A stretch of DNA of 64,000 bases from Acinetobacter zhairuonensis (GTDB taxonomy: Bacteria > Pseudomonadota > Gammaproteobacteria > Pseudomonadales > Moraxellaceae), in contig NZ_JAKVIM010000004.1 in NCBI RefSeq assembly GCF_022601715.1, positions 124,001 to 188,000 on the forward strand. Reading direction: 5' to 3'. Both the position numbers and the translations under genes were made by a program. This document shows, one piece after another, positions 44,922-54,811 of the stretch. The notes under the pieces were generated by a model. That model had not been told where the DNA came from. It saw nothing but the letters and a program-made list of their open reading frames with translations, and did not search any database. How positions within the stretch are numbered: position 1 is the stretch's first letter; every line of letters begins with the position of its first letter.

Positions 44922-45956
44922 ATGTCTCTGTTTTCTTTCTCTGAAGCCCTCTTAAGCTGGTTTGATCTTCATGGTCGACATGACCTGCCTTGGCAAGTCG
45001 CAGATAACCCGTACCAAGTTTGGGTCTCCGAGATTATGCTGCAACAGACACAAGTCAAAACCGTCCTGCAATATTTCGAGCGTTTTATCGAGCGCTTTCC
45101 CACAGTTGAAGATTTAGGGCGTGCCTCATGGGATGATGTTGCTCCCTATTGGGCAGGCTTAGGTTACTATGCCCGCGCGCGCAACTTACACAAAGCCGCT
45201 GGCATTGTGGCACAGCAAGGTCATTTCCCTCGTAACTTGGAAGAATGGATGGCGCTGCCTGGCATTGGTCGTTCCACCGCTGGCGCACTGATGTCCTTGG
45301 GACTGCGCCAATATGGCGTGATTATGGATGGCAATGTGAAACGGGTTTTGGCACGCTTTTATGCCATTGAAGATGACTTGAGCAAACCTATCCATGAGCG
45401 TGCACTGTGGCAATTGGCTGAACAATTGTGTCCAGAGCCACGTAATCATGATTACACTCAAGCGATAATGGATTTAGGGGCAACCATCTGTACCCCGAAA
45501 AAACCATTGTGTTTGTATTGCCCGATGCAGCAACACTGCAAAGCCCATCAACAGGGACTCGAAACCGAACTGCCGTATAAAAAGCCCAAAAAAGCAGTTC
45601 CTGTAAAATCTGCACAAGTGATGGTGTTGCAGTGCCAAGATCAATGGCTATGGCTACAACGTCCCAATTCAGGTTTATGGGGTGGGTTATGGAGCTTGCC
45701 GATCTATGAAGAGAGTGCGCAACTGAGTCAAACCACGCAAATGCTGGGTTTAAAAGCAAACAGTAAACGCACGCAAATTTCGCATAGTTTTACGCATTTC
45801 ACATGGCTGCTAGATGCCATCTGTTTCCACGTGGAACCTGAACAGCAAGAACATATTGCCATCGAACTTTCAGGCACTTGGTACACGCCACAAAAAGCTA
45901 CACAAATGGGGCTGCCTACTGCCATGAAAAAATTGATCTCTGCCTTAGAGATATGA
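44922..45956 (+). CDS. mutY: Adenine DNA glycosylase MutY
   Basis: Removes adenine mispaired with 8-oxoguanine. The 344-aa protein has the catalytic Glu in SEIMLQQTQV (near residue 38), the helix-hairpin-helix LPGIGRSTAGALMSL, the catalytic Asp in VIMDGNVKRVLARFYAIEDD, and the iron-sulfur cluster cysteines C-x6-C-x2-C-x5-C in CTPKKPLCLYCPMQQHC. A NUDIX-like C-terminal domain senses 8-oxoguanine. It is followed by the M23 lipoprotein, an unnamed gene and tag. Confidence 0.95.
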   Translation: MSLFSFSEALLSWFDLHGRHDLPWQVADNPYQVWVSEIMLQQTQVKTVLQYFERFIERFPTVEDLGRASWDDVAPYWAGLGYYARARNLHKAAGIVAQQGHFPRNLEEWMALPGIGRSTAGALMSLGLRQYGVIMDGNVKRVLARFYAIEDDLSKPIHERALWQLAEQLCPEPRNHDYTQAIMDLGATICTPKKPLCLYCPMQQHCKAHQQGLETELPYKKPKKAVPVKSAQVMVLQCQDQWLWLQRPNSGLWGGLWSLPIYEESAQLSQTTQMLGLKANSKRTQISHSFTHFTWLLDAICFHVEPEQQEHIAIELSGTWYTPQKATQMGLPTAMKKLISALEI

Positions 45957-46015
45957 CATAGTCAGGAACTGAAATTTTAGCGTCTTGAAAATCACAATAA
46001 CGAAAGGGATAAATT

Positions 46016-46555
46016 GTGCTTCGTCATTTTGCGATTACCAGTTTGACTATCGGTCTAATAACCCTGACCGCCTGTACCTCGACACCCAAGAAGACAGGCT
46101 CAGTGCTTCCACCCTCAACGGTACAAGAGCTGCAACGTATGCCGCTCAAATCAAACCTCCCCATCCCTGTACAAAATATTAGAGCCAAACATCTGAGCGA
46201 CACATGGGGCGCTTCACGCAGTCAGGGGCGTCGACATGAAGGCATCGATATCATGGCTCCACGTGGAACAAAAGTGTATAGCACCACGGATGGCTTAATT
46301 GCAGACTTACGCGATAACAATTTGGGTGGTAAAGTAATTTGGGTGTTGGGACCTAGCGGTTCGTGGCATTATTATGCGCACTTGAATGAGCATAAACGTG
46401 GCTTATCCGTTGGAGATTTCGTGAAAAAAGGCGATCTCATCGGCTATGTAGGTAACACGGGCAATGCCCGACATACGGCGCCACATTTACATTATGGAAT
46501 TTATTTAGCAGGTAAAGGTCGCGGTGCGGTCAATCCTTTTCCATATTTACGTTAA
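46016..46555 (+). CDS. M23-family peptidase lipoprotein (LysM-less)
   Basis: A 179-aa predicted lipoprotein (signal ends ITLTAC, Cys20). The M23 domain occupies most of the mature part: RRHEGIDIMAPRGTKVYS with the metal His and Asp, a WHYYAHLNEHKRGLSVGDFVKKGDLIGYVG segment, and the metal HLH of APHLHYGIYL. All Zn ligands are kept, so it could be an active peptidoglycan endopeptidase rather than a degenerate activator. The start is GTG behind AAAGGGAT. It heads a short plus-strand run with the gene at 46573. Confidence 0.85.
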   Translation: MLRHFAITSLTIGLITLTACTSTPKKTGSVLPPSTVQELQRMPLKSNLPIPVQNIRAKHLSDTWGASRSQGRRHEGIDIMAPRGTKVYSTTDGLIADLRDNNLGGKVIWVLGPSGSWHYYAHLNEHKRGLSVGDFVKKGDLIGYVGNTGNARHTAPHLHYGIYLAGKGRGAVNPFPYLR

Positions 46556-46572
46556 TTTTTTAGGAAATACAC

Positions 46573-46818
46573 ATGTCTGAAGTGTTGATGAATCGTCTGG
46601 TTGAATTTGCAGAATCAGGCAATCAACAAAAAATTGTGGTTGCAGGACAAAGCTATCAAGGCTGGATCATGGAAATTACTGATGATGCCCTGTTAATTAG
46701 TACAGGTTTTGCAGACAAGTCAGGCAAAGATTTCTGGATTTCGTTTAACGACTTACAACAAGCCGCTTTATCCTACTGGGACAATAAAGCAGATCAATGG
46801 GTGGACTTCACCTTATAA
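46573..46818 (+). CDS. Hypothetical protein, 81 aa
   Basis: A small acidic soluble protein, MSEVLMNRLVEFAESGNQ at the start, with no recognised motif or membrane segment. Two central strands (KIVVAGQSYQGWIMEI and ALLISTG) suggest a small beta-rich fold. It has a good ribosome site (AGGA, 9 bases upstream), is 17 bp after the M23 gene and 25 bp before tag, and is very likely translated. Function unknown. Confidence 0.75.
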   Translation: MSEVLMNRLVEFAESGNQQKIVVAGQSYQGWIMEITDDALLISTGFADKSGKDFWISFNDLQQAALSYWDNKADQWVDFTL

Positions 46819-46843
46819 ACTGAAAATAAGATAGAGAGGAAGA

Positions 46844-47410
46844 ATGACAAAACAACGCTGTGGCTGGTGTACCGAGGATCCTCTCTACATTGCCTACCAT
46901 GATCATGAATGGGGGCAGCCTGTACATGATGAACAACATCTGTTTGAAATGCTGTGTCTTGAAGGACAACAGGCAGGACTGTCATGGATTACCGTGCTGA
47001 AAAAACGCGAAAGTTATCGCCAGCATTTTTTCCAGCATTCCATTCAACACATTGCAGAACTGAGCGATGCCGAGCTGGAAGCCAAATTACAAGATGCTGG
47101 GCTGATTCGACACATCGGTAAACTGCATGCGATTCGCGATAACGCACGGGCTTGGCAGAACCTGAAACAAGAACATGATGTGGTGGAGTGGTTATGGAGT
47201 TTTGTCAATCACACGCCTATTTTGAATGCGGTACCTAACTATAAGACTGCACCTGCACAAACGGACATTAGCCAGCAGATGTCCAAAGCCTTAAAGAAAA
47301 AGGGCTTTAAATTTGTTGGTCCCACCACCTGTTATGCCTTTATGCAAGCCGTGGGCATGGTCGATGATCATGAAGACTGCTGTCCAGCCAAGAACACTGC
47401 AACCCAATAA
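46844..47410 (+). CDS. tag: DNA-3-methyladenine glycosylase I
   Basis: Removes 3-methyladenine from DNA. The 188-aa protein has the family N-terminus CGWCTEDPLYIAYHDHEWG with zinc ligands, LCLEGQQAGLSWITVLKKRE, GLIRHIGKLHAIRDNARAW, and KKKGFKFVGPTTCYAFMQAVGMVDDH near the C-terminus, where the last zinc ligands lie (HEDCC). AGAGGA precedes the ATG. It follows the 81-aa gene by 25 bp and may be co-transcribed with mutY through that run, so two base-excision enzymes share one neighbourhood. Confidence 0.95.
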   Translation: MTKQRCGWCTEDPLYIAYHDHEWGQPVHDEQHLFEMLCLEGQQAGLSWITVLKKRESYRQHFFQHSIQHIAELSDAELEAKLQDAGLIRHIGKLHAIRDNARAWQNLKQEHDVVEWLWSFVNHTPILNAVPNYKTAPAQTDISQQMSKALKKKGFKFVGPTTCYAFMQAVGMVDDHEDCCPAKNTATQ

Positions 47411-47439
47411 AACACGATAAAAAAATTGAGGATGTCACC

Positions 47440-48477
47440 ATGAATAACAACCTGATCAATAGCTATGCTGCCCTGCAACAAGGTGAAGCATTGATACCGT
47501 TTCAATTTGATGCAGGGGAACTGCTTCCCCATCAAGTTGAAATTAAAGTGGAATATTGCGGGCTTTGTCATTCAGATCTTTCGATGATTGAAAACGAGTG
47601 GAACAATGCAGTTTATCCAGTGGTAGCAGGACATGAAGTAATTGGTATCATTGCCCGTCTTGGAACTGAAGCCAAAGGGCTGGAGATTGGTCAACGTGTC
47701 GGGCTAGGCTGGACCGCGGAAAGCTGCCAATATTGTGATTCGTGTGTAGCAGGACAACCCGTGCTGTGTACAGGTGGCAGTACTGCAACTATCGTGGGTC
47801 ATGCAGGGGGCTTTGCCGATAAAGTCCGTGCCGCATGGCAATGGGTGATCCCCTTACCTGATGATCTCGCGCCTGAAAATGCAGGTCCATTACTCTGTGG
47901 TGGCATTACCGTATTTGATCCTTTACTCAAACATCAAATTCAAGCTACGCATCATGTCGGTGTGATTGGCATTGGCGGTTTGGGACACATCGCGATTAAA
48001 TTACTGAAAGCATGGGGCTGTGAAATTACTGCCTTTACTTCAAGTTTAGACAAGACCGATGAACTCAAAGCCATGGGCGCAGACCATGTGGTGAATAGCC
48101 GCGATGTGGATGCGCTTAAAACTCAGCGTGGAAAATTCGATCTGTTACTGAGCACCGTGAATGTCACTCTAAATTGGCCTGCGTATATCAGTACGCTAGC
48201 ACCGAATGGCACAATCCATCTGTTAGGAGTGCCATTAGAGCCTATCCAGTTGAATGCGGGCAGTCTGATTAGTGGCGCAAAGTCGATCACAGGCTCCCCA
48301 ACGGGTTCACCTGCGGCTTTACGCCAACTGCTCAAATTCGCTGCACGGAAAAATATTGCACCGCAAATTGAGTTATTCCCAATGTCACAACTGAATCAAG
48401 CGATTGAACGCTTACATTCAGGCAAAGCCCGTTATCGGATTGTACTTCAAGCCGACTTTGCATCCAGCACAGCATGA
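47440..48477 (+). CDS. ahr: Zinc-dependent aldehyde reductase Ahr (YjgB-like alcohol dehydrogenase)
   Basis: A 345-aa medium-chain dehydrogenase that reduces aldehydes with NADPH. The catalytic zinc motif is CGLCHSDLSMIENEW with GHEVIG, the structural zinc cluster SCQYCDSCVAGQPVLC, and the coenzyme loop GVIGIGGLGHIAIKLL. The sequence follows E. coli Ahr/YjgB closely, for example WQWVIPLP and NAGPLLCGGITVF. GAGG is 8 bases upstream. Its 3' end overlaps the convergent MocR gene by 31 bp. Confidence 0.9.
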   Translation: MNNNLINSYAALQQGEALIPFQFDAGELLPHQVEIKVEYCGLCHSDLSMIENEWNNAVYPVVAGHEVIGIIARLGTEAKGLEIGQRVGLGWTAESCQYCDSCVAGQPVLCTGGSTATIVGHAGGFADKVRAAWQWVIPLPDDLAPENAGPLLCGGITVFDPLLKHQIQATHHVGVIGIGGLGHIAIKLLKAWGCEITAFTSSLDKTDELKAMGADHVVNSRDVDALKTQRGKFDLLLSTVNVTLNWPAYISTLAPNGTIHLLGVPLEPIQLNAGSLISGAKSITGSPTGSPAALRQLLKFAARKNIAPQIELFPMSQLNQAIERLHSGKARYRIVLQADFASSTA

Positions 48478-49904
48478 TGCCCTAGTTGTTGCCGCACCCA
48501 ATCCGCCAGACACAAAATTGCTTGGCGGATTTCTAAGGATAATTCATGCCCTGCATTTAAGCGTATGCAATTTTTATAGCGCTGCTCTTCCCCAAATACA
48601 ATGCCTGGCACAATACTAATGCCTTGCTGCTGTGCATAGCGGTAAATGTGCAAACTGTGAATTTGATCGGGTAACTGAAGCCACAGGGCATAGCCGCCTT
48701 TGGGCTGATTCAAACGAATCTCGATTCCTGAAAATGCCTGAATCAAAAATTGCCGATACTGTTCGACTTGCTGCATTAAATTAGGTTTCAAATGATTCAG
48801 ATGTTCTCGATAAGCGCGACTGTAAATCAAATCCGCCAGTCCCAATTGCAAAGGCGTATTCACCGCAACATGCCGTGTGAGCAATTGTGCACGTAAATGC
48901 TGTAAGCGAGATGGTATACAAAACCAGCCGACCCGATACGCGGTTGATAACGATTTTGAAACCGAACCACAGTAAATCACGTACCCCTCTCGGTCCCAGT
49001 ATTGAATCGGCAAAGGTCGCTTTAAATCAAAACTGCATTCGGCATAAATGTCATCTTCAATCACATAGCATTGATATTTCGCGGCTAACTGGGCAATTTG
49101 TTCTTTCTCAGCAGGACTTAAGCAAAAGCCCAGCGGGTTTTGAAAATTGGCCGTGAGCAGGCAGGCTTTTGCCCCCGAGTGTTGCATCGCCTGCTCCAGC
49201 CGCTGCAAATCAAAACCATTGGCATGTGCAGGAATTTCCACAATTTTACGATTTAGGCTCGCCAGTAGTTGTAACTGCCCATTAAAATTGGGCGTCGGCA
49301 CAATAATACTATCGCCTTCTTGGGTCAGGGTTTGAATCACCACCGACAACGCGGGCATACAGCCATTACTGATATAAATCTCTTCAGGGGCAATATAGAT
49401 GCCATCTTCCGCCCAATGTGCTGACAACGCCTCCCGCAAACGACGATGCCCCTGTTTGTCGCTATACAGAAAATCTTCAGGCTTGCTGTGTTTTAAAGCC
49501 CGCTGAATGGAGCGGCGTAATGCCTCCACAGGTACCCAATTCGGTGACAGTTGAATCGAACCGAGATGAATCATTTGGTCATGAATCGAAGCTTCCTGAA
49601 TTTCAATTTGCAGTTCCAAATTGGAAACTTCACGTGCCGTGCTGGCAAAGTCCGCATGTTGAGGTAGTGCCACTGCCAAGGCTTGCGGCTGCACAAAATA
49701 GCCAGCTTGTGGTTTTGCCGCAATCAAACCTTGCGCTTCTAATAATTCATAGCAACTTTTAGCAGTATTCAGACTGACCTGTTGTAACTGGGCAAACTGA
49801 CGTAAGGAACTTAAACGTTGCCCTGCTCCCAATTCCCCTGCATAAATTTTCTGCGCCAACTGGTGCGCCAAATCACGATACTGGATGCCCATCACTGTAC
49901 TCAT
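48447..49904 (-). CDS. MocR-type regulator (GntR DNA-binding plus aminotransferase domain)
   Basis: A 485-aa regulator. The N-terminal GntR winged helix (LAQKIYAGELGAGQRLSSLRQFAQLQQVSLNTAKSCYELLEAQGLI) is followed by a fold-type I aminotransferase domain: YISNGCMPALSVVIQTL, TANFQNPLGFCLSP, ddIYAEC-like VIEDDIYAEC, and the PLP Lys in CGSVSKSLSTAYRVGW. PLP is kept, so it probably senses an amino or aldehyde ligand. Target unknown; the lipoprotein gene divergent from it (49990) is the nearest candidate. The 3' end overlaps ahr by 31 bp. The start ATG lacks a good ribosome site. Confidence 0.88.
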   Translation of the reverse strand: MSTVMGIQYRDLAHQLAQKIYAGELGAGQRLSSLRQFAQLQQVSLNTAKSCYELLEAQGLIAAKPQAGYFVQPQALAVALPQHADFASTAREVSNLELQIEIQEASIHDQMIHLGSIQLSPNWVPVEALRRSIQRALKHSKPEDFLYSDKQGHRRLREALSAHWAEDGIYIAPEEIYISNGCMPALSVVIQTLTQEGDSIIVPTPNFNGQLQLLASLNRKIVEIPAHANGFDLQRLEQAMQHSGAKACLLTANFQNPLGFCLSPAEKEQIAQLAAKYQCYVIEDDIYAECSFDLKRPLPIQYWDREGYVIYCGSVSKSLSTAYRVGWFCIPSRLQHLRAQLLTRHVAVNTPLQLGLADLIYSRAYREHLNHLKPNLMQQVEQYRQFLIQAFSGIEIRLNQPKGGYALWLQLPDQIHSLHIYRYAQQQGISIVPGIVFGEEQRYKNCIRLNAGHELSLEIRQAILCLADWVRQQLGHHAVLDAKSA

Positions 49905-49989
49905 TTTTTAAAATATTTTGTATCTGTAACCAAGAGTACACCCTGCATATGCTAGCCGTACAGTTTATTTTTTATCAGGGGGAAACAAA

Positions 49990-50391
49990 ATGTACCGTCT
50001 CAGCATCCTCACTCTTACACTGGCAGTGGCTGCCTGCCAACCCACGACCTCGGTTCAGCAACAGCAGCGCGATTTTATTTGTCAGTCTTTAATTGAAGGT
50101 TATTTAAAAGCCTCAGGACAACAAAATTTTGAGTTATGGCAGAAGCGCGATGTGCAAGATACGGTCATCCCACAGCGTCTGTTTAGCTACCAATCAGGTT
50201 CAACCCGCACCACCTTGATTGGCGAGACGCCGCTGAAAAAATTACAGTTTGTTTGTTGGAACAATACACAGCATTTTGCCATTGCGCTGCACGATCAAAA
50301 TGCTCAACCACGACAAGCCTTGCTCACCGTGCAGATACACCTGCCGCAAGCTAAAGATAAATGGCAAGCTTCTGTGCTAAAAACTCAATAA
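49990..50391 (+). CDS. Small predicted lipoprotein, 133 aa
   Basis: A short exported lipoprotein: the signal peptide ends LAVAAC (Cys16), followed by a Gln-rich linker and a small domain with three short motifs (ICQSLIEGYLKASGQQNF, TRTTLIGETPLKKLQFVCWN, HFAIALHDQN). Not recognised as a family. Strong GGGGGA ribosome site. It is divergent from the MocR gene (86-bp gap) and its 3' end overlaps the convergent LysR gene by 41 bp. Function unknown. Confidence 0.72.
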   Translation: MYRLSILTLTLAVAACQPTTSVQQQQRDFICQSLIEGYLKASGQQNFELWQKRDVQDTVIPQRLFSYQSGSTRTTLIGETPLKKLQFVCWNNTQHFAIALHDQNAQPRQALLTVQIHLPQAKDKWQASVLKTQ

Positions 50392-51241
50392 ATAGACGGA
50401 CCCGTTTCGGCAAATGCTCTTGTTGATAATACACGGCATGGATGTTTTGGTATTGCAGTTCAATCTGATCTTCAAACAATGCCTGCAACCGCCCCGTGTT
50501 TAAATCATCCTGCACCAAGAAACGGGACAAACAGGTAATGCCCGCCCCATGCAATGCCAGTTGGCGTACTGTTTCACCATTCGACGCTTTGATTTTTGAA
50601 TGAATATTTAAATGCTGCCCCTGATATGACAGGGGCCAAATATTTAAATGCATCGGTTGAGTAAAACCGATTAATGCATGCTGCAATAATTGTTCGGGCT
50701 GATTCGGTACGCCATGGTTCGCCAAATATTCTGGACTCGCCACAATATACAGACGACTACGACAGAGTAATTTGGCATGTAAGCTAGAATCATTTAACTC
50801 ACCAAAGCGAATCGCCACATCGGTTTTATGTTCCAGTAAATCAATAATCTGATCATGATTATTCAGCTCAATCTCAATCTTTGGATATTGCTGCATAAAT
50901 TCCTGAATCAGCGGCACAATCACCTGCAATACAAATGGTGTGGCGGAATCGACCCGAATTAATCCCGAAATATCATGATCGGATTTTAATAATGCGTCTT
51001 CAGCTTCAGTCAAATCATTCAAAATCTTGCGCGATTTTTCCAGAAACAGCTGCCCTTCTTGCGTCAGGTTCAGCTTGCGCGTGGTGCGTTCCAATAAGGT
51101 CACATTCAGTTTGCTTTCCAAGCGTTGCAAGGCACGACTGACGCCGGATGTGGTTTGCCCCAGTTGCTCGGCAGCTTTGACAATCGAGCCACTTTCGACA
51201 ATCTGGACAAAGGCATTCAATTCTTCAATGGTCGATTTCAT
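50351..51241 (-). CDS. LysR family transcriptional regulator
   Basis: A 296-aa regulator. The N-terminal winged helix (LNAFVQIVESGSIVKAAEQLGQTTSGVSRALQRLESKLNVTLLERTTRKLNLTQEG) is canonical, followed by the periplasmic-binding-like effector domain. LSRFLVQDDLNTGRLQALFED resembles regulators of the DhcR/CrgA-like group, which often control oxidoreductase genes. No divergent target gene lies next to it. The 3' end overlaps the lipoprotein gene by 41 bp. Effector unknown. Confidence 0.87.
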   Translation of the reverse strand: MKSTIEELNAFVQIVESGSIVKAAEQLGQTTSGVSRALQRLESKLNVTLLERTTRKLNLTQEGQLFLEKSRKILNDLTEAEDALLKSDHDISGLIRVDSATPFVLQVIVPLIQEFMQQYPKIEIELNNHDQIIDLLEHKTDVAIRFGELNDSSLHAKLLCRSRLYIVASPEYLANHGVPNQPEQLLQHALIGFTQPMHLNIWPLSYQGQHLNIHSKIKASNGETVRQLALHGAGITCLSRFLVQDDLNTGRLQALFEDQIELQYQNIHAVYYQQEHLPKRVRLFIEFLAQKLAIYL

Positions 51242-51462
51242 CGTGATTTTATGGATGATTACTCAAGGATATTGTGTGAATTCTTCGATTTTTCTACAAC
51301 AGTTTTTTCCACAAAATAGCCCTTATCTGACAAATCTCGATTGAGAAAAATATGATTGTTCCCCAAAGGGCTATACACTTTTTACTTAACGGGTACAACC
51401 ATCAGGTCTGCAATCCAGCAATGCCCGAAGTCCTGAACACTGTGAGCACCGCCTAACATTCC

Positions 51463-52107
51463 TTAACGTAAGATCGTAGGCAAAACCGCGTAATTCCGCG
51501 GTTTTGCCAGTTCCGCTTTCATCTTCAGCAGCATTTGATAAGGTTGCTGTTCGACAAACAGATTCACCGCACTCAGAGGAATAGAGCCTTCAGGGTCGGC
51601 ATAACCATAGGTCGAAACTTTCACTTTCTGCTTACTCAGTTTTTGGAAGGTCCAGTCTCCTTCATAACGGGTTAAACGCACATAGTTCGGATTCAGCGGA
51701 TAACCTTGCTCTACGGCTTTGTTTTGAATATGGATCATCCCTTGAGCATCTTTACTCATTTTCCCTTTCACCACCAAATCACGGTCTTTTAAAGGAAATG
51801 GAAAATCTAACACCATATACAACAGAAACTCACCTTTGCTGTCATCTCGGGAGAGCACCTTGACACTACCCATATAAGGCACCCATTTAGGTGCTTGCTC
51901 CACATCTAAAATCAGGGCTGTGGCCTTTTCAATCGGGACATCAAAATACGTTTCGGCTTTATACAACACCACAGGATTGGCGTTGTTTTGGTAGGTCCAG
52001 ACCTTAATATTCTGTTTGTTAATACTAAGTTTGGCATTGTCGATCGACTTTGCCTGTGCTGTAGCCAACAAGGCTACAGCACAGCAAGTCATTAATTTTA
52101 TTTTCAT
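51463..52107 (-). CDS. START-domain lipid-binding-like exported protein
   Basis: A 214-aa protein with a cleavable signal peptide (MKIKLMTCCAVALLATAQA). The mature part is a START-type helix-grip fold: VPIEKATALILDVEQAPKWVPYMGSVKVLSRD, FLLYMVLDFPFPLKDRDLVVKG, and LTRYEGDWTFQKLSKQKVKVSTYGYADPEGSIPLSAVNLFVEQQPYQML. Bacterial START proteins bind lipid-like ligands, and a periplasmic role is inferred. It lies 58 bp downstream of dapB on the same strand and may be co-transcribed. Confidence 0.8.
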   Translation of the reverse strand: MKIKLMTCCAVALLATAQAKSIDNAKLSINKQNIKVWTYQNNANPVVLYKAETYFDVPIEKATALILDVEQAPKWVPYMGSVKVLSRDDSKGEFLLYMVLDFPFPLKDRDLVVKGKMSKDAQGMIHIQNKAVEQGYPLNPNYVRLTRYEGDWTFQKLSKQKVKVSTYGYADPEGSIPLSAVNLFVEQQPYQMLLKMKAELAKPRNYAVLPTILR

Positions 52108-52165
52108 TGAGTGACGCTTCTTATTTTAATTTTATGCAGCAGTTTTGCAGTAACAGGGCTAAGCC

Positions 52166-52996
<831 letters not shown>

Positions 52997-53280
52997 CTAA
53001 TCTCGAATTTAAAATTGCCTTTACTATATCAAAACTCTGCAATGAGACTAAGTTATGAGCTGGATTTTTCGCAAAAAACTTGTTTTGGCTCAAACATACA
53101 CGTTGCAGCCATGATTCAGCCCCAAGATTGAGTGAAGAATGAGATTAAAGTCTGGGTTTAGATTGAAAAAATCCTTAAAAATGAATTTGAAGGCTCTGCT
53201 TTTTCACACAACTTTCATCTTGCTTACGCAGACTAGCCGACACGAATCATCAAGAAATAACAATTGTAAGGAGACTTGCC

Positions 53281-53535
53281 ATGCATTCGAAAAAAATAAC
53301 ACTTGCACTACTTTTCACGGCACTGACTGCACATGTTTATGCAGAACCTGCAGTTCAGTCTGGGGACAGTGTAGACAGTTTGGCTGGGGTGAAAATCATG
53401 ACCACGGTGAATGGCCAACCGGGTAGCCTTGCCGAACGTATGGCTGGCAACAAAACCCAAGCTGCGGTTGAAGCCACTCAGGTTTCTGCGGAAATGGTTA
53501 GTGTCGATGCCATTGATGCTCCGCTTGCACAATAA
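53281..53535 (+). CDS. Small exported protein, 84 aa, unknown
   Basis: A signal peptide (KKITLALLFTALTAHVYA) followed by about 60 mature residues (AEPAVQSGDSVDSLAGVKIMTTVNGQ...), with acidic and Ala/Val-rich composition. No cysteine, lipobox or motif. Strong AAGGAGA ribosome site 8 bases upstream and its own terminator, so it is likely real. It lies between convergent dnaJ and divergent dapB. Function unknown; a periplasmic peptide is the plain reading. Confidence 0.7.
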   Translation: MHSKKITLALLFTALTAHVYAEPAVQSGDSVDSLAGVKIMTTVNGQPGSLAERMAGNKTQAAVEATQVSAEMVSVDAIDAPLAQ

Positions 53536-53544
53536 GTACCGACA

Positions 53545-53578
53545 TAAAAAAAGGGCATGTGAAACATGCCCTTTTTTA
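53545..53578. terminator. Bidirectional terminator between the small exported gene and dnaJ
   Basis: AAAAAAGGGCATGT pairs with ACATGCCCTTTTTT around loop GAA; symmetric, ending both convergent genes. Confidence 0.9.
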
Positions 53579-53589
53579 TTCATTCGAAC

Positions 53590-54705
53590 TTAGTCAAACA
53601 AGCGATCGAAGAACGATTTTTTCTTTGGAGAAGAATGGCTGTCTTCACCATCCATTGTCACTTGTAACTCTTTCAACAATTCACGTTGGCGAGCCGTTAA
53701 GTTGACTGGAGTTTCCACCACAATACGGCAAAGTAAATCACCCTGCATACTGGTACGTACAGGTTTTACCCCTTTACCACGCAAACGGAACATTTTGCCA
53801 GTTTGTGTCCCTTCAGGAATTTTCAAGCTGACGCGACCTTCAAGGGTCGGAATTTGAATCTCTTTACCCAACGCAGCATCGGCAATGCTAACAGGCACAT
53901 CCATATACAGGTCTGCACCATCACGTTGGAAGATTTCGTGTTCACGGACGACCACTTCAACGTATAAGTCGCCAGATTGGCCATCACGGATGGCTTCACC
54001 TTTACCACTTAAACGTACGCGATCGCCATTGTCTACGCCCGCAGGAATAGTTACTTCTAGCGTTTGCTGGCGGTCAGAGACACCTGAACCATGACATTTC
54101 TGACATGGGTTCTTAATGATCTTACCTTGTCCACGACAAGTACCACAGGTTTGCTGTACCGAGAAGAAGCCCTGTTGCATACGCACTTGACCTGCACCAT
54201 GACAGGTTTTACAGGTTTCAACGTCATTCGGATTTTTAGAACCTTTACCATCACAGCTTTCACACGGTGCTGGTGCAGTAAAAGTAATGGTTTTTTTCAC
54301 CCCTTTTACGGCTTCTTCAAGCGTCAGTTCCATCACATAGCGTAGGTCGGAACCACGGCGCTGACGTTGCTGACCACGACCGCCACCACCAAAAGCACCA
54401 CCGAAGATGTCACCGAACTGACTGAAGATGTCTTCTGCACTGAAACCGCCGAAGCCACCACCGCCGCCGCCATAACCACCTTCAAACGCACCATGTCCCA
54501 TACGGTCATACATGCTGCGTTTTTCGCTGTCCGAAAGAATTTCGTAAGCTTCAGAAGCTTCTTTAAATTTATCTTCAGCTTCAGGATTGTCTGGATTGCG
54601 GTCCGGATGATATTTCATCGCCAACTTACGGTAGGCTTTTTTAATTTCATCATCACTAGCGGTTTTAGCGACACCTAAAACCTCATAATAATCACGTTTA
54701 GCCAT
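53590..54705 (-). CDS. dnaJ: Chaperone protein DnaJ
   Basis: Hsp40 co-chaperone stimulating DnaK ATPase. The 371-aa protein has the J domain with the HPD motif in [18 protein letters not shown] (residues about 24-41), the Gly/Phe-rich region, four zinc CxxCxGxG motifs ([24 protein letters not shown] and CQKCHGSG at about 145-205), and the C-terminal client domain ending DRLFD. Normal type I DnaJ. A GAGGAG site lies about 11 bases upstream of the ATG. dnaK is not in the window. Confidence 0.96.
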   Translation of the reverse strand: MAKRDYYEVLGVAKTASDDEIKKAYRKLAMKYHPDRNPDNPEAEDKFKEASEAYEILSDSEKRSMYDRMGHGAFEGGYGGGGGGFGGFSAEDIFSQFGDIFGGAFGGGGRGQQRQRRGSDLRYVMELTLEEAVKGVKKTITFTAPAPCESCDGKGSKNPNDVETCKTCHGAGQVRMQQGFFSVQQTCGTCRGQGKIIKNPCQKCHGSGVSDRQQTLEVTIPAGVDNGDRVRLSGKGEAIRDGQSGDLYVEVVVREHEIFQRDGADLYMDVPVSIADAALGKEIQIPTLEGRVSLKIPEGTQTGKMFRLRGKGVKPVRTSMQGDLLCRIVVETPVNLTARQRELLKELQVTMDGEDSHSSPKKKSFFDRLFD

Positions 54706-54811
54706 GTCTGGCGATGCTCCTCACGGAAATTCATTTCATACTGAATAATGCTCTGAAATTGGGGGTGAAACGTGATTTTACAAGGGCAAAATGCTAAAAA
54801 AATTATAAATT

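Noticed and set aside
54367..54678. Thr/Ala-rich plus-strand open frame in dnaJ
   Set aside because: Produced by the antisense of the Gly-rich region and J domain of dnaJ.
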